The notes below the pieces were generated by a model. That model saw only the letters and a program-made list of their open reading frames with translations. It was not told the origin of the DNA and made no database searches. 64,000 nucleotides of DNA from Opitutaceae bacterium (GTDB lineage: Bacteria; Verrucomicrobiota; Verrucomicrobiia; Opitutales; Opitutaceae). Below are positions 18,122 through 27,828 of the stretch, piece after piece. The position numbers and the translations under genes are program-made. The stretch lies in NCBI GenBank assembly GCA_016794785.1, contig JAEUHC010000015.1, positions 248,001 through 312,000 on the forward strand, written 5' to 3'. How positions within the stretch are numbered: the first letter of the stretch is position 1; every line of letters starts with the position of its first letter.

Positions 18122-18367
18122 TTACTCGCTGGCGGTTGTCTCGAATTTGTCGAATGCCAGCTCGCCGCCCTTTTGTTTCTTGAGGACCTCGATCTTCAGC
18201 TCGGCGTCTTTGAGCCGGGTCTCGCAGACCTTCAGCAGCTTGGTGCCCTCCTCGAACTTCGCCAGCAAGTCGGCCAGCGGCACATCGCCCGCCTCCATGG
18301 ACTCGACGATGACCTCGAGCTTTTCGAGGGCGGTTTCAAAGGAAAGTTTGTCGTTGGTGGCGGCCAC
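18122..18367 (-). CDS. xseB: Exodeoxyribonuclease VII small subunit
   Basis: Small subunit of exonuclease VII, which with XseA degrades single-stranded DNA to oligonucleotides. The protein is about 81 residues, helical and charged. It carries the family pattern SFETALEKLEVIVESMEAGDVPLADLLAKFEEG followed in order by a second coiled-coil helix (key positions Leu, Glu and Gly of the LEEGxxPLxxLxxxFEEG type). No ATG is available in frame before this region. GTG at 18367 gives the usual length, and TTG at 18403 would add 12 residues. It precedes dxs by 29 bp and probably forms an operon with it. Confidence 0.88.
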   Translation of the reverse strand: MAATNDKLSFETALEKLEVIVESMEAGDVPLADLLAKFEEGTKLLKVCETRLKDAELKIEVLKKQKGGELAFDKFETTASE

Positions 18368-18450
18368 GGCCCGACACGATGGGTCGGAGGGCTTCCATTT
18401 CAAACCATCTTTGGGCTGGCGGCTCGGGGCGTTTCGCGTGGATTGGTCGG

Positions 18451-19695
18451 ATGCCCTATCTGCTCCCGATCGTCGCCGGCCTGATGGTGTTGCGCCTGAT
18501 CGCCGAACTGATCCTCACCGCGCTCAACCGCGCCGAAGTGCGCCGCCACGCCGGCGCCCGGCCGCCGGCGGTCGCCGCGATCATGGACGAGCCGACCTAC
18601 GCCAAGTCCGTCGCCTACACGCTGGAGAAGTCGCGGTTCGGCACCCTCACCGAGATTTTCGACACCCTCGTGCTGGCCCTCGTGCTCTTCGGCGGCGTGC
18701 TCCCGTGGCTGTATTCCGTGGTCGTGGCGTGGGGCGCGCCCGACGCGCTGTGGACGCGCGCGCTCTTCCTCCCGATCGCCGCGGCGCTCATGGCGATTCC
18801 CGCGCTGCCGTTCGAATGGTGGGAGCAGTTCCGGCTCGAGCAGAAGTTCGGCTTCAACAAGAGCACGCCCGGCCTCTGGGTGACCGACAAGCTCAAGGGC
18901 ACGCTGCTCCTCTTCGCCATCGGCTATCCGCTGCTCTTCGCGCTGCTGTGGGTGGTGGAGAAAGCCGGCGCCACCTGGTGGATCTGGGGCTTCGGGCTCC
19001 TGTTCGGTTTCCAGCTCCTGATGCTGATCCTCTACCCCAAGGTGATTTTGCCGCTCTTCAACAAGCTCACTCCGCTGCCCGAGGGCGAGCTGCGCACGCG
19101 CCTCATGGCGCTCGGCGACCGCACGGGGTTTCAGGCCAAGACCATCGAGGTCATCGACGGCTCCAAGCGCTCCGGCCACTCCAACGCCTACTTCACCGGC
19201 TTCGGCCGCTTCCGCCGCATCGTGCTTTTCGACACGCTCATCGCGCAGCTCACCGCCGAGGAGCTCGAGGCCGTGCTCGCCCACGAGATCGGCCACTACC
19301 GGCGCGGGCACATCCCGAAGCTCATCACGATGTCGGCCGCGATGATGCTCGGCGGCTTCGCTGTCGTGGCCTGGCTCGCGCGCAGCACGTGGTTCAACAG
19401 CGCCTTTGGCTTTCCGCCGGGCGAGATGGCGCCGTCGTTCCTGCTCTTCGCGCTGCTGAGCGGCGTGGTCACGTTCTGGTTCTCGCCGCTGAGCAATCTG
19501 CTCTCGCGCAAATTCGAGTATGAGGCCGACGCCTTCGCGCGCGACGCGATGGGCGGCCCCGCCGCGATGGTCGGCGCGCTGCGCAAGCTCGCGCAGAAAA
19601 ACCTCACCAACCTCACGCCGCACCGCTGGTTCAGCGGCTTCTACTACTCGCACCCCACGCTCGTGGAGCGCGAGGCGGCGCTGGTTAAGAATTAA
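18451..19695 (+). CDS. M48-family membrane zinc endopeptidase, Ste24-like
   Basis: Integral-membrane zinc metalloprotease of 414 residues, related to CAAX prenyl protease 1 (Ste24). Several hydrophobic helices (about 2-20, 70-95, 105-125, 150-195) precede the extended Ste24-type segment SRFGTLTEIFDT. The catalytic motif is HEIGH at residues 278-282 (VLAHEIGHYRRGH), and the downstream glutamate ligand lies in KFEYEADAFARD. Bacteria lack prenylated CAAX substrates in most cases, so a membrane protein quality-control role is the likelier one (inference). ATG at 18451 is preferred over the open frame from 18379, which lacks Met-like homology. It is divergent from xseB. Confidence 0.92.
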   Translation: MPYLLPIVAGLMVLRLIAELILTALNRAEVRRHAGARPPAVAAIMDEPTYAKSVAYTLEKSRFGTLTEIFDTLVLALVLFGGVLPWLYSVVVAWGAPDALWTRALFLPIAAALMAIPALPFEWWEQFRLEQKFGFNKSTPGLWVTDKLKGTLLLFAIGYPLLFALLWVVEKAGATWWIWGFGLLFGFQLLMLILYPKVILPLFNKLTPLPEGELRTRLMALGDRTGFQAKTIEVIDGSKRSGHSNAYFTGFGRFRRIVLFDTLIAQLTAEELEAVLAHEIGHYRRGHIPKLITMSAAMMLGGFAVVAWLARSTWFNSAFGFPPGEMAPSFLLFALLSGVVTFWFSPLSNLLSRKFEYEADAFARDAMGGPAAMVGALRKLAQKNLTNLTPHRWFSGFYYSHPTLVEREAALVKN

Positions 19696-19719
19696 ACGCG
19701 AAGACGCCAGGGCGCGAAG

Positions 19720-20643
19720 ATGAGCAAGCCAAGGAAAGCCACTTTGCTCAGAACTTCGCTTCTTTGCCTCTTTGCGCTTCTCGGGAGCTGGACGTCGGCT
19801 GCGTCGCTCACCGTCGCCACCTACAACGTCGAGAACTACGGGCCGGCCAACCGCATGACCGAGGCCGGCTACCGCAAGGACTACCCCAAGCCCGAGGCCG
19901 AGAAGCGCGCCTTGCGCACCGTCCTCCGCGCGCTCAACGCCGATGTGCTTGTGCTCCAGGAGATGGGCGGCCAGCCGCACCTCGACGAGCTGCGCCGCGA
20001 CCTCCGCACCGAGGGCCTCGACTATCCCTTCGCTGCGCTCGCCACCGCATCCGACGCCGACCGCCACCTCGCGATCCTCGCCAAGCGCGAGCTGCGCGGC
20101 GTCTTCACGCACACCGACCTGACGTTCACGTATTTCGCGGGCAAGGAGATCGTGAAGCGCGGCCTGCTCGAAGCCACCGTCGCGACCGCCGCTGGCGACG
20201 TGACGATCTTTGCGTTGCACCTGAAGAGCCGCTTCACCGAGCGGCCCGATGATCCCGGGTCGGCTATCCGCCGGGCCGGCGAAGCCACCGCCATCCGCGA
20301 TCGCGTGCTCAAGCGCTTTCCTGATCCCGCCGCCGCTCGCTTCATGATCCTCGGCGACTGCAACGACAGCCGCACCAGCAAGGCCGTGGGCTTCCTCCAA
20401 AAACGCGGCAAAACCGAGATCGCGAAACTCCTCCCCGCCGCCGACTCGCGCGGCGAGTCGTGGACCCACGCCTACCGCCGTGAAGACAGCTACACCCGCG
20501 TGGACCAGATCCTCGTGTCCCCGGGATTGCTTGCCGCCGTGAAGGGTGGGTCGGGCCGCATCCACGACGGCCCCGGCGTCCGCGAAGCCAGCGACCACCG
20601 GCCGATCGTGGTCGAACTCCTGTTGGCTGCGGCTGGCAAATAG
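19720..20643 (+). CDS. Exported endonuclease/exonuclease/phosphatase-fold protein
   Basis: A 307-residue protein of the EEP superfamily (DNase I-like fold), which hydrolyses phosphodiesters in nucleic acids, lipids or small molecules. A signal peptide spans about 10-27 (ending TSAA). Catalytic motifs follow in order: ATYNVENYG, VLVLQEMGG with the metal-binding Glu, FALHLKSRF, ILGDCNDSRTS, RVDQILVS and ASDHRPIVV. Export suggests an extracellular nuclease or phosphatase. The region just before and through the leader coding sequence resembles a short repetitive element (see findings), so the exact start is less certain than the product. It follows the M48 gene by 24 bp. Confidence 0.88.
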   Translation: MSKPRKATLLRTSLLCLFALLGSWTSAASLTVATYNVENYGPANRMTEAGYRKDYPKPEAEKRALRTVLRALNADVLVLQEMGGQPHLDELRRDLRTEGLDYPFAALATASDADRHLAILAKRELRGVFTHTDLTFTYFAGKEIVKRGLLEATVATAAGDVTIFALHLKSRFTERPDDPGSAIRRAGEATAIRDRVLKRFPDPAAARFMILGDCNDSRTSKAVGFLQKRGKTEIAKLLPAADSRGESWTHAYRREDSYTRVDQILVSPGLLAAVKGGSGRIHDGPGVREASDHRPIVVELLLAAAGK

Positions 20644-20753
20644 CGCTCGCGCTCCTGGCAAGGTCGCGGGTGCGTGAAAAATCATTCCTTCCGCACTGAA
20701 GTTTTCATCGGTCCCTTGCACTGGACCGGCGAGTTGCCACGTTGGGTGCCCCG

Positions 20754-23700
20754 ATGCTCCGTCCTGTCGCTCTATTGCTTGTGGTGACGTCTGCCGTGCT
20801 GCTGCGCGCGGCGGCGCCCGTTGATTTTGCCCGCGAGGTTCAGCCGATCCTCGCGGAGAATTGTTTTCACTGCCACGGGCCCGATGCCAACGACCGCAAG
20901 GCCGGCCTCCGCCTCGACACCCGCGAGGGCGCGCTCAAAGGCGGACGCTCCGACTTGCCCGCGGTCGTCGTCGGCCGGCCCGACGAGAGCGAGATCGTCC
21001 TGCGCATTCTCTCGAAGGAGGAAGACGAGGTCATGCCGCCGCCGAAGGAAAACAAGACCCTCACGGCCGCGCAGAAGGAAACCCTCCGCCGCTGGATCGC
21101 CGAGGGCGCGCCGTATGCGCAGCACTGGGCCTTCGTCGCCCCGCAGAAGAAGCCCTTGCCTCAAATCGAGAATCGCAAATCCGAAATCATAACTCCCGTG
21201 GACGCCTTCGTCCGCGCCAAGCTGCCCGCCGCCAAGCTCGCCCCCGTGCCCGCGGCCGATGCGGCCACGCTCGCCCGTCGCCTCCATCTAGATCTCATCG
21301 GCCTGCCGCCTGCGCCAGCCGACGTCGCGGCGTTCGAGGCCGCGCACGCGCGCGATCCGCAGGCCGCTGTGCGCGCGCTCGCGGACCAGTTGCTCGCCGA
21401 CGAACGCTACGGCGAGAAATGGGCCCGTACCTGGCTCGACGCCGCGCGCTACGCCGACAGCAACGGCTTCGAGAAAGACCTGCCCCGCGAGCAATGGGCC
21501 TGGCGCGACTGGGTGATCGGCGCGCTCAACCGCGACCTGCCTTACGATCAGTTTCTCATTGAGCAGATCGCCGGCGACCTGCTGCCCGGCGCCACGCAGG
21601 ATCAGATCGTCGCGACCGGCTTCCTGCGCAACGGCATGGTCAACGAAGAGGGCGCGATCATCCCCGAGCAGTTCCGCATCGAGGGCGTGTTTGACCGCCT
21701 CGACTGCATCGGCAAGGCCACGCTCGGCCTCACGCTCTCGTGCGCGCAGTGCCACACGCACAAGTTCGATCCCGTCACGCACGACGAGTATTTCGGGCTC
21801 TTCGCGTTTCTCAACGACACCTACGAGGCCCAGTCGTGGGTCTTCACCGCGGAGCAGCGCGAGCTCATCGCCAAGCTCAAGAGCGACCTCGCCGCCGTGG
21901 ACGAGCGCACCAAGAAGGCCGAGCCCGCCTGGTCCGAGAAGATCGCCGGATGGGAGGAGGGCCTCCGCGCCGCGCGTGTGTCGTGGACGCCGCTCGTCGC
22001 GACGGAGATGGGCAGCACCAGCGGCCTCAACCATCCCGTGCAGCTCGCCGACCGCTCCATCCTCACGCAGGGCCACCCCACGACCAAGGGCGACATCTTC
22101 CTCATCGCCACGCCCGATCTCGCCGGCGCCACCGGCCTGCGCCTGGAGGCGCTGCGCCACGGCGACCTCGAGTTTGGCGGCCCTGGCCGCAGCAAATACG
22201 GCACGTGGGCCCTCACGGAACTCGAGGTGGCCGTCCAGGCGCCCGATGCCACCGACACGAAAAAGTGGGAAAAACTCCCGTTGAAAAACGCCACGGCCGA
22301 TTTTTCCGAACCGCTGCGCGGACTCGAACGCGAGTGGGCGGCCAACCACGACAAGGAGCACCGCCGCACCATCGGCCCGGTCTCTTTCATGATCGACGGC
22401 AGCGACGAGACCGCGTGGCGCGCCGACCGCGGCCCGGGCCGGCGCAACACCGAGTCCGTCGCCGTCGTGCAGTTTGCCGAGCCGCTCACTTTTCCCGCCG
22501 GGACCAAGCTCCGCGTCCTGCTCCGCTTCCATCACGGCGGCGACGACAACGGCCGTCACAACACCATGCTCGGCCGCGCGCGCTTCTCGCTCACGACCGC
22601 GCCCGAGCCGGCCGCCGCGCCGGTGGACTACGCTGCCATTCTCGCGCTCGACTCGCGCGCGGCCGAGCGCACCCCGCGTGAGGCCGGGGCGATCTTCGCC
22701 GCGTGGCGCGCGAGCGTGCCGGCGCTGAAAAAATTCCACACCGAGGCCGAGACGCTCTGGAAAAAATATCCCATGGCCCCGACTTCCGTGCTGCATCTCG
22801 CCGCGCGCCAGCCGGCGCACACGCGCGAGACGCGCTTGCTCGACCGCGGTGCGTGGGACCGGCCCACGCACACCGTCCCGCCCCACGTGCCCGCCGCCTT
22901 GCATCCGTTGCCGACGGAGGCCCCGCCCGACCGCCTTGCCTTTGCCCGCTGGATCGCGGACCGCCGCTCGCCGCTCACCGCGCGCGTCGCCGTCAACCGC
23001 GTGTGGCAGTCGCTCTTCGGCACGGGCCTCGTCGAGACCCCGGAGGATTTCGGCATCCGCACCGCGGTGCCCTTGCACCTCGACGTGCTCGACTGGCTCG
23101 CGGTGGACTTCATGGACCACGGCTGGAGCCAGAAACGCCTCCTCCGCGAGATCGTCGCGAGCCGCACCTACCAGCAGTCGTCGCGCGCCACCCCCGCGCA
23201 GCTCGAGCTCGATCCGCGCAACCAGTTCCTCGCGCGCGGCCCGCGCTTCCGGGCCGAGGCCGAGGTCGTGCGCGACCTCGCGCTCGCCGTGTCCGGCCTG
23301 CTCACGCCCAAGCTCGGCGGCCCGAGCGTGTTTCCGCCCGTGCCGGAAAACGTCCTCTCCTACAACTATTCCAAGGTCACCTACTGGGATGTCCCCACCG
23401 GTCCCGACCGCTACCGCCGCAGCCTCTATCTGTTTCGCAAGCGCTCGATGCCCGACCCGATGCTCAGCGCCTTCGATGCGCCCAACGGCGACTTCGCCTG
23501 CGTGCGCCGCCCGCGCTCCAACACCCCGCTCGCCGCGCTCACCGGCCTCAACGAGCCCATCATGGTCGAGGCCGCGCAGGCCCTCGCGCTCCGCCTCTGG
23601 CGCGAAGGCGGCGCCACCGATGCCGACCGCGCCGCCCACGCCTACCGCCTCGCCGTCGCGCGCGCCCCGCGCCCCGCCGAGCGCGACGCCCTCGTGCAGC

Positions 23701-23879
23701 TCGTCGCCGACACCCGCGCCCGCCTCCGCCGCGGCGAACTCAAGGCGCCCGACATCGCCTTCTCAGATTTGACGCGCCCCGCCGATCTCCCGGCCGATGC
23801 GACACCCGCCGACCTCGCCGCCTGGACCATCGCCGCCCGTGTGATCCTGAACCTCGACGAAACTCTGACGAAAAACTGA
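20754..23879 (+). CDS. Planctomycete-type cytochrome c/DUF1549/DUF1553 protein
   Basis: A large exported protein of about 1041 residues with the PSCyt1-DUF1549-DUF1553 architecture common in Planctomycetes and Verrucomicrobia. A signal peptide (1-20) is followed by a heme-binding C37-F-H-C40-H41 motif in ENCFHCHGPDANDRK and the cytochrome segment MPPPKE. DUF1549 (around 150-360) has WARTWLDAARYADSNGFE and TLSCAQCHTHKFDP with a second CxxCH. A discoidin/lectin-like insert occupies the middle, and DUF1553 (about 720-1000) has FARWIADRRSPLTARVAVNR. The biochemical role is unproven; heme suggests redox chemistry on sugars. It is paired as usual with a DUF1501 gene, but with one gene in between. 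ATG at 20754 is preferred to TTG at 20742. Confidence 0.93.
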   Translation: MLRPVALLLVVTSAVLLRAAAPVDFAREVQPILAENCFHCHGPDANDRKAGLRLDTREGALKGGRSDLPAVVVGRPDESEIVLRILSKEEDEVMPPPKENKTLTAAQKETLRRWIAEGAPYAQHWAFVAPQKKPLPQIENRKSEIITPVDAFVRAKLPAAKLAPVPAADAATLARRLHLDLIGLPPAPADVAAFEAAHARDPQAAVRALADQLLADERYGEKWARTWLDAARYADSNGFEKDLPREQWAWRDWVIGALNRDLPYDQFLIEQIAGDLLPGATQDQIVATGFLRNGMVNEEGAIIPEQFRIEGVFDRLDCIGKATLGLTLSCAQCHTHKFDPVTHDEYFGLFAFLNDTYEAQSWVFTAEQRELIAKLKSDLAAVDERTKKAEPAWSEKIAGWEEGLRAARVSWTPLVATEMGSTSGLNHPVQLADRSILTQGHPTTKGDIFLIATPDLAGATGLRLEALRHGDLEFGGPGRSKYGTWALTELEVAVQAPDATDTKKWEKLPLKNATADFSEPLRGLEREWAANHDKEHRRTIGPVSFMIDGSDETAWRADRGPGRRNTESVAVVQFAEPLTFPAGTKLRVLLRFHHGGDDNGRHNTMLGRARFSLTTAPEPAAAPVDYAAILALDSRAAERTPREAGAIFAAWRASVPALKKFHTEAETLWKKYPMAPTSVLHLAARQPAHTRETRLLDRGAWDRPTHTVPPHVPAALHPLPTEAPPDRLAFARWIADRRSPLTARVAVNRVWQSLFGTGLVETPEDFGIRTAVPLHLDVLDWLAVDFMDHGWSQKRLLREIVASRTYQQSSRATPAQLELDPRNQFLARGPRFRAEAEVVRDLALAVSGLLTPKLGGPSVFPPVPENVLSYNYSKVTYWDVPTGPDRYRRSLYLFRKRSMPDPMLSAFDAPNGDFACVRRPRSNTPLAALTGLNEPIMVEAAQALALRLWREGGATDADRAAHAYRLAVARAPRPAERDALVQLVADTRARLRRGELKAPDIAFSDLTRPADLPADATPADLAAWTIAARVILNLDETLTKN

Positions 23880-23912
23880 TGAAGATGAGACGGAGCGAGG
23901 GAGAGAACAGGG

Positions 23913-23918
23913 AAGGAG
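23913..23918 (+). promoter_or_regulatory. Shine-Dalgarno of the four-helix-bundle gene
   Basis: AAGGAG lies 5 bases before ATG 23924. It favours that start over the in-frame ATG codons at 23879 and 23885, the first of which overlaps the stop of the preceding gene. Confidence 0.65.
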
Positions 23919-23923
23919 ATCCC

Positions 23924-24312
23924 ATGGAAACCAAACGCATCAAAGTGATTCGCAAGCACACGGACCTTGAGGCCTATCGGCGTGCGTTCGACGCGGCGAT
24001 GCGGGTATTTGAGCTGAGCCGAAAGTTTCCCGTCGAGGAGCGCTATTCTTTGACGGATCAAGGCCGGCGCTCTTCACGGTCCGTTTGCGCCAATCTCGCC
24101 GAGGCGTGGCGCAAGCGCCGCTATGAGGCCGCGTTTGTGAGCAAACTTTCGGACAGCGAGGCCGAGGCGGCCGAGGCTCAGGTATGGATTCAATTTGCCG
24201 TGGCGTGCGGCTATTTGGATCGCGAGTCCGGCCGTGCGCTTTACTCCGAATACGATAAGATCATCGGCATGCTGGTTATGATGATCAAGCGACCTAACGA
24301 ATGGACCCTGTC

Positions 24313-24316
<4 letters not shown>
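23924..24316 (+). CDS. Four-helix-bundle protein (S23/TIGR02436 family)
   Basis: A 130-residue helical protein of the family first found inside 23S rRNA intervening sequences. Characteristic features are the start KVIRKHTDLEAYRRAFD, FPVEERYSLTDQGRRSSRSV, CANLAEAWRKRRY, KLSDSEAEAAEAQVW and YDKIIGMLVMMIKRP. Its function is unknown; it forms homopentameric bundles in studied structures. It lies between the DUF1553 and DUF1501 genes. It starts 44 bp after the first (or overlaps it if ATG 23879 is used) and shares an ATGA with the second. No rRNA is near. Its lower GC content than either neighbour suggests later insertion into a two-gene operon. Confidence 0.87.
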
Positions 24317-25737
<1,421 letters not shown>

Positions 25738-25894
25738 GAGCTCCGGGGCCCGTCAGCCGAGGGTAGGGCGGCGACTCCGCTCGCTGGCGTGTTTGTCTAA
25801 CGATCCAAGCTCAGTGATCAGGCCTACGGGACACTCGGATTGCAACCGCGACGCGATGGGCGGGTTTGTTGCAACGCATGATTAGGCCGCGTGG

Positions 25895-26296
25895 TCATGC
25901 GAGATTGGCTACCTCGCGCTCTGGAAAAGGCTGCGTCCATCCGTCATCTGCTGAATAGCGCGGCTGAATGCGCAGCAACTCAAACCTGACTCTCCGCGCG
26001 AAAGCGTGGAGCGGAAATGTGGCGGCAAACGCCGGGTCGTCGCGCCCTGGATGCCTGACAAGAACGCGAACTGAATCCGACTCGCGGTGCAACTCACAGC
26101 TCGCGAACGCCGGTTCAAGTGAGAACTCGACCGTCTCCTGTGTAGAGTGCCGAAGCAGACGAGCAGTTGCTGCCGCCAAATCACAAAGACAATCATTCGG
26201 GACATCCGAGACTGTCAGTGTGAAAGCGTCTGGCGGCTCTCCAAAGGTGACGTCAATCCACCCGTGCTTGGGCTCGGAGAGGTGGAATATCTTCAT
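25895..26296 (-). CDS. Orphan hypothetical protein, 133 residues
   Basis: A single minus-strand gene alone in the gene-poor island. It begins MKIFHLSEPKHGWIDVTFG and continues DAFTLTVSDVPNDCLCDLAAATARLL, STQETVEFSLEPAFASCELH and SVRVLVRHPG. The pattern of alternating strands and amphipathic helices looks like a genuine folded protein, without signal peptide or membrane segment. Its GC content is lower and codon use more mixed than in flanking genes, suggesting horizontal acquisition. The style recalls small immunity-type or cargo proteins, but I recognise no family and claim no function. ATG 26296 is preferred; the frame stays open to 26404 with unlikely residues. Confidence 0.6.
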   Translation of the reverse strand: MKIFHLSEPKHGWIDVTFGEPPDAFTLTVSDVPNDCLCDLAAATARLLRHSTQETVEFSLEPAFASCELHRESDSVRVLVRHPGRDDPAFAATFPLHAFARRVRFELLRIQPRYSADDGWTQPFPEREVANLA

Positions 26297-26496
26297 GACG
26301 TGTGTAGCGGCCAACCTGTTCTTAACCAACTTGGCGTCGGTGGTTTCATGTCCCCTAGCGTGGCGCGCGGACGAAGGCGGACAAGGGATTATTCCCAACG
26401 CCATCCGGCCAGTTAAGGCAGATTCTTCCGGCGCCTCGTTGTCGCGCCAGACGACGGGAATGTCGGCCGCGGGTCAGTTTGCTTTTGATCGAACCT

Positions 26497-26546
26497 GTGG
26501 GAGCGGGTTTACCCCGCGACACGTCGGGGCGTGAAGCCCCTCCCAC
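26497..26546. repeat. REP-doublet-like palindrome, GTGG heads
   Basis: A 50 bp element starts GTGGGAGCGGG and ends CCCCTCCCAC, so both outer ends read GTGG inward. Each half contains an imperfect hairpin (CGGG-TTTAC-CCCG type and GGGGC-GTGA-AGCCCC type). The centre is only a few bases. The arms are similar but not identical, as in inverted REP pairs. Confidence 0.65.
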
Positions 26547-26669
26547 CACCAGACTGGCCCATTGCAGGAATCCCGCCGCGCCGCCGGCGAGTTTGCCACC
26601 CGACCGCAAGGCTGCCCCGCCGTCGTCGTCCGTCATGCCAACGTCCCTTGTAATTTGGATTTCAGGAGG

Positions 26670-26753
26670 GTGGGGCCGCTTCTCCGCAAGCGGCCTGGGT
26701 TCCCGGCCGCGAATCACCCTGCAACCCAGGCCGGCTCGGAGAGCCAGCCCCAC
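26670..26753. repeat. REP-doublet-like palindrome, GTGG heads, long form
   Basis: An 84 bp element. The left half is GTGG plus a hairpin with 8 bp stem (GGCCGCTT and AAGCGGCC) followed by TGGGTT. The right half mirrors it with GTGG plus a GGCTC/GAGCC hairpin and again TGGGTT on the opposite strand. The conserved order of head, hairpin and TGGGTT tail in inverted orientation marks it as a paired repeat and not a chance stem. Confidence 0.7.
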
Positions 26754-26827
26754 CTTGGCAAGGTCTGAAGGTTTCGGGACCCTGGCAGTATGGAGGCTCG
26801 CCCCATCGACGACGCTCGCCTTCGGCA

Positions 26828-26896
26828 GTAGGGCGGGTCTGTGACCCGCCCTCGGGCACTCAACGCGCGAAAGAGCGGGTCACAGCCCCGTCCTAC
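26828..26896. repeat. REP-doublet-like palindrome, GTAG heads, copy A
   Basis: A 69 bp element bounded by GTAG and CTAC. Each half holds a hairpin of GGGCGGGTC / GACCCGCCC type (9 bp, three-base loop) in the left arm, with a slightly decayed version in the right. A loop with CGGGCACTC and CGCGCGAA separates them. A copy of the same length at 42201-42269 matches at 63 of 69 positions. Confidence 0.85.
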
Positions 26897-27042
26897 TCCC
26901 AGCGCCGTCGTTCGGATTGCGTTTTGTCAGGTCGCGGGCGACCGCGGATTGGGAGTGACGCGAACCAACGCCGCCGGGCGTGCGGGCGACGAACTCCGCT
27001 CTCGCTTCGTCGCCGCGGACGCGTTGGGTTTTTCGCACCCCC

Positions 27043-27816
27043 ATGTCCGCCCCGGCCGCCCTCGCGATCTTCGCGCACCCTGACGACATCGAATTCCGCG
27101 CCGCCGGCACGCTGCTGCTGCTCGCGCGCCGCGGCTGGGCCATCCACTGCTGCAATCTTTCGAGCGGCGATCTCGGGAGCACGCGGATGTCCGCCGTGCG
27201 CACGGCCGCCGTGCGCCGCCGCGAGGCGCGGGCCGCAGCCAAGCTCATGGGCGCGACGTGGCATCCGCCCATCGGGCACGACCTGCGGCTGTTCTACACG
27301 GAGCGCGCGATTCGGCAGGTGTGCGCCCTCGTGCGCGCGGTCCGGCCGACGATTCTCCTCACCCATCCGCCGCAGGACTACATGGAGGACCACACGACGA
27401 CGTGCCGGCTCGCGGTGACGGGGGCCTTTGCGCGCGGCGTGCCGAATTTCCGCAGCCAGCCCGCGCGGCCGGCGGCGATGGAACCACTGACAATCTACCA
27501 CGCCATGCCGCATGGCCTCTGCGATCCGTTGCGCGGCGCGTGGCGGCCCGAGGCCTGGGTCAACACCGCCGCGGTGCAGCGCGAGCGTCTCGCCGCGCTC
27601 GCCTGCCATCGCAGCCAGCAGGAATGGCTCGACGCCAGCCAGGGCCTGAACAGCTACGTCGCCTCGGCCGCCGACGAAGCGCGCGAACTCGGCCGCCGCT
27701 CCAAAAAATTCACCCACGCCGAAGGCTGGACGCGCCACCTCCACCTCGGCTTCGGCGCCGAGGCCGACGACCCTCTCCGCGACGCCCTCGGCCGCGACTA
27801 CTTCACCGCGAAATAG
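27043..27816 (+). CDS. PIG-L family N-deacetylase, first gene of sugar operon
   Basis: Zinc-dependent deacetylase of the PIG-L/LmbE family, 257 residues, which removes N-acetyl groups from GlcNAc-type sugars or related amides. The metal motif AHPDDIEF (His12, Asp14-Asp15) is followed by a glycine-rich AAGTLLLL segment, SSGDLGSTRM, ILLTHPPQDYMEDH (HxxDxxxDH type) and LACHRSQQEWL. No signal peptide is visible, so it is probably cytoplasmic. ATG 27043 is the first codon consistent with the family; upstream frame residues are repeat-derived. It leads an operon with a DUF1080 gene 12 bp downstream, an acyltransferase and a NagB-like protein, which points to amino-sugar processing. Confidence 0.9.
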   Translation: MSAPAALAIFAHPDDIEFRAAGTLLLLARRGWAIHCCNLSSGDLGSTRMSAVRTAAVRRREARAAAKLMGATWHPPIGHDLRLFYTERAIRQVCALVRAVRPTILLTHPPQDYMEDHTTTCRLAVTGAFARGVPNFRSQPARPAAMEPLTIYHAMPHGLCDPLRGAWRPEAWVNTAAVQRERLAALACHRSQQEWLDASQGLNSYVASAADEARELGRRSKKFTHAEGWTRHLHLGFGAEADDPLRDALGRDYFTAK

Positions 27817-27828
27817 TTTTCCCCTCTC

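Larger units (their letters stand above)
26297..27042. other. Gene-free island with palindromic repeats
   Basis: A stretch of 746 bases holds no convincing gene. It contains three REP-doublet-like palindromes (listed separately) and fragments resembling half-elements around 26776-26827. Another GTAG-headed half-site lies outside it at 25763. The last 146 bases before the PIG-L gene must carry the promoter of the eight-gene operon, but I cannot point to a convincing -35/-10 pair. Confidence 0.6.

Noticed and set aside
18400..20721. Minus-strand open frame of 773 codons opposite the M48 and EEP genes
   Set aside because: Shadow frame across two genes; no conserved motifs.
21288..23639. Minus-strand open frame of 783 codons opposite the DUF1553 gene
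   Set aside because: Antisense low-complexity translation, no start context.
26355..26753. Minus-strand open frame through the repeat island
   Set aside because: It crosses two palindromic elements, and its residues reflect the repeat sequence.
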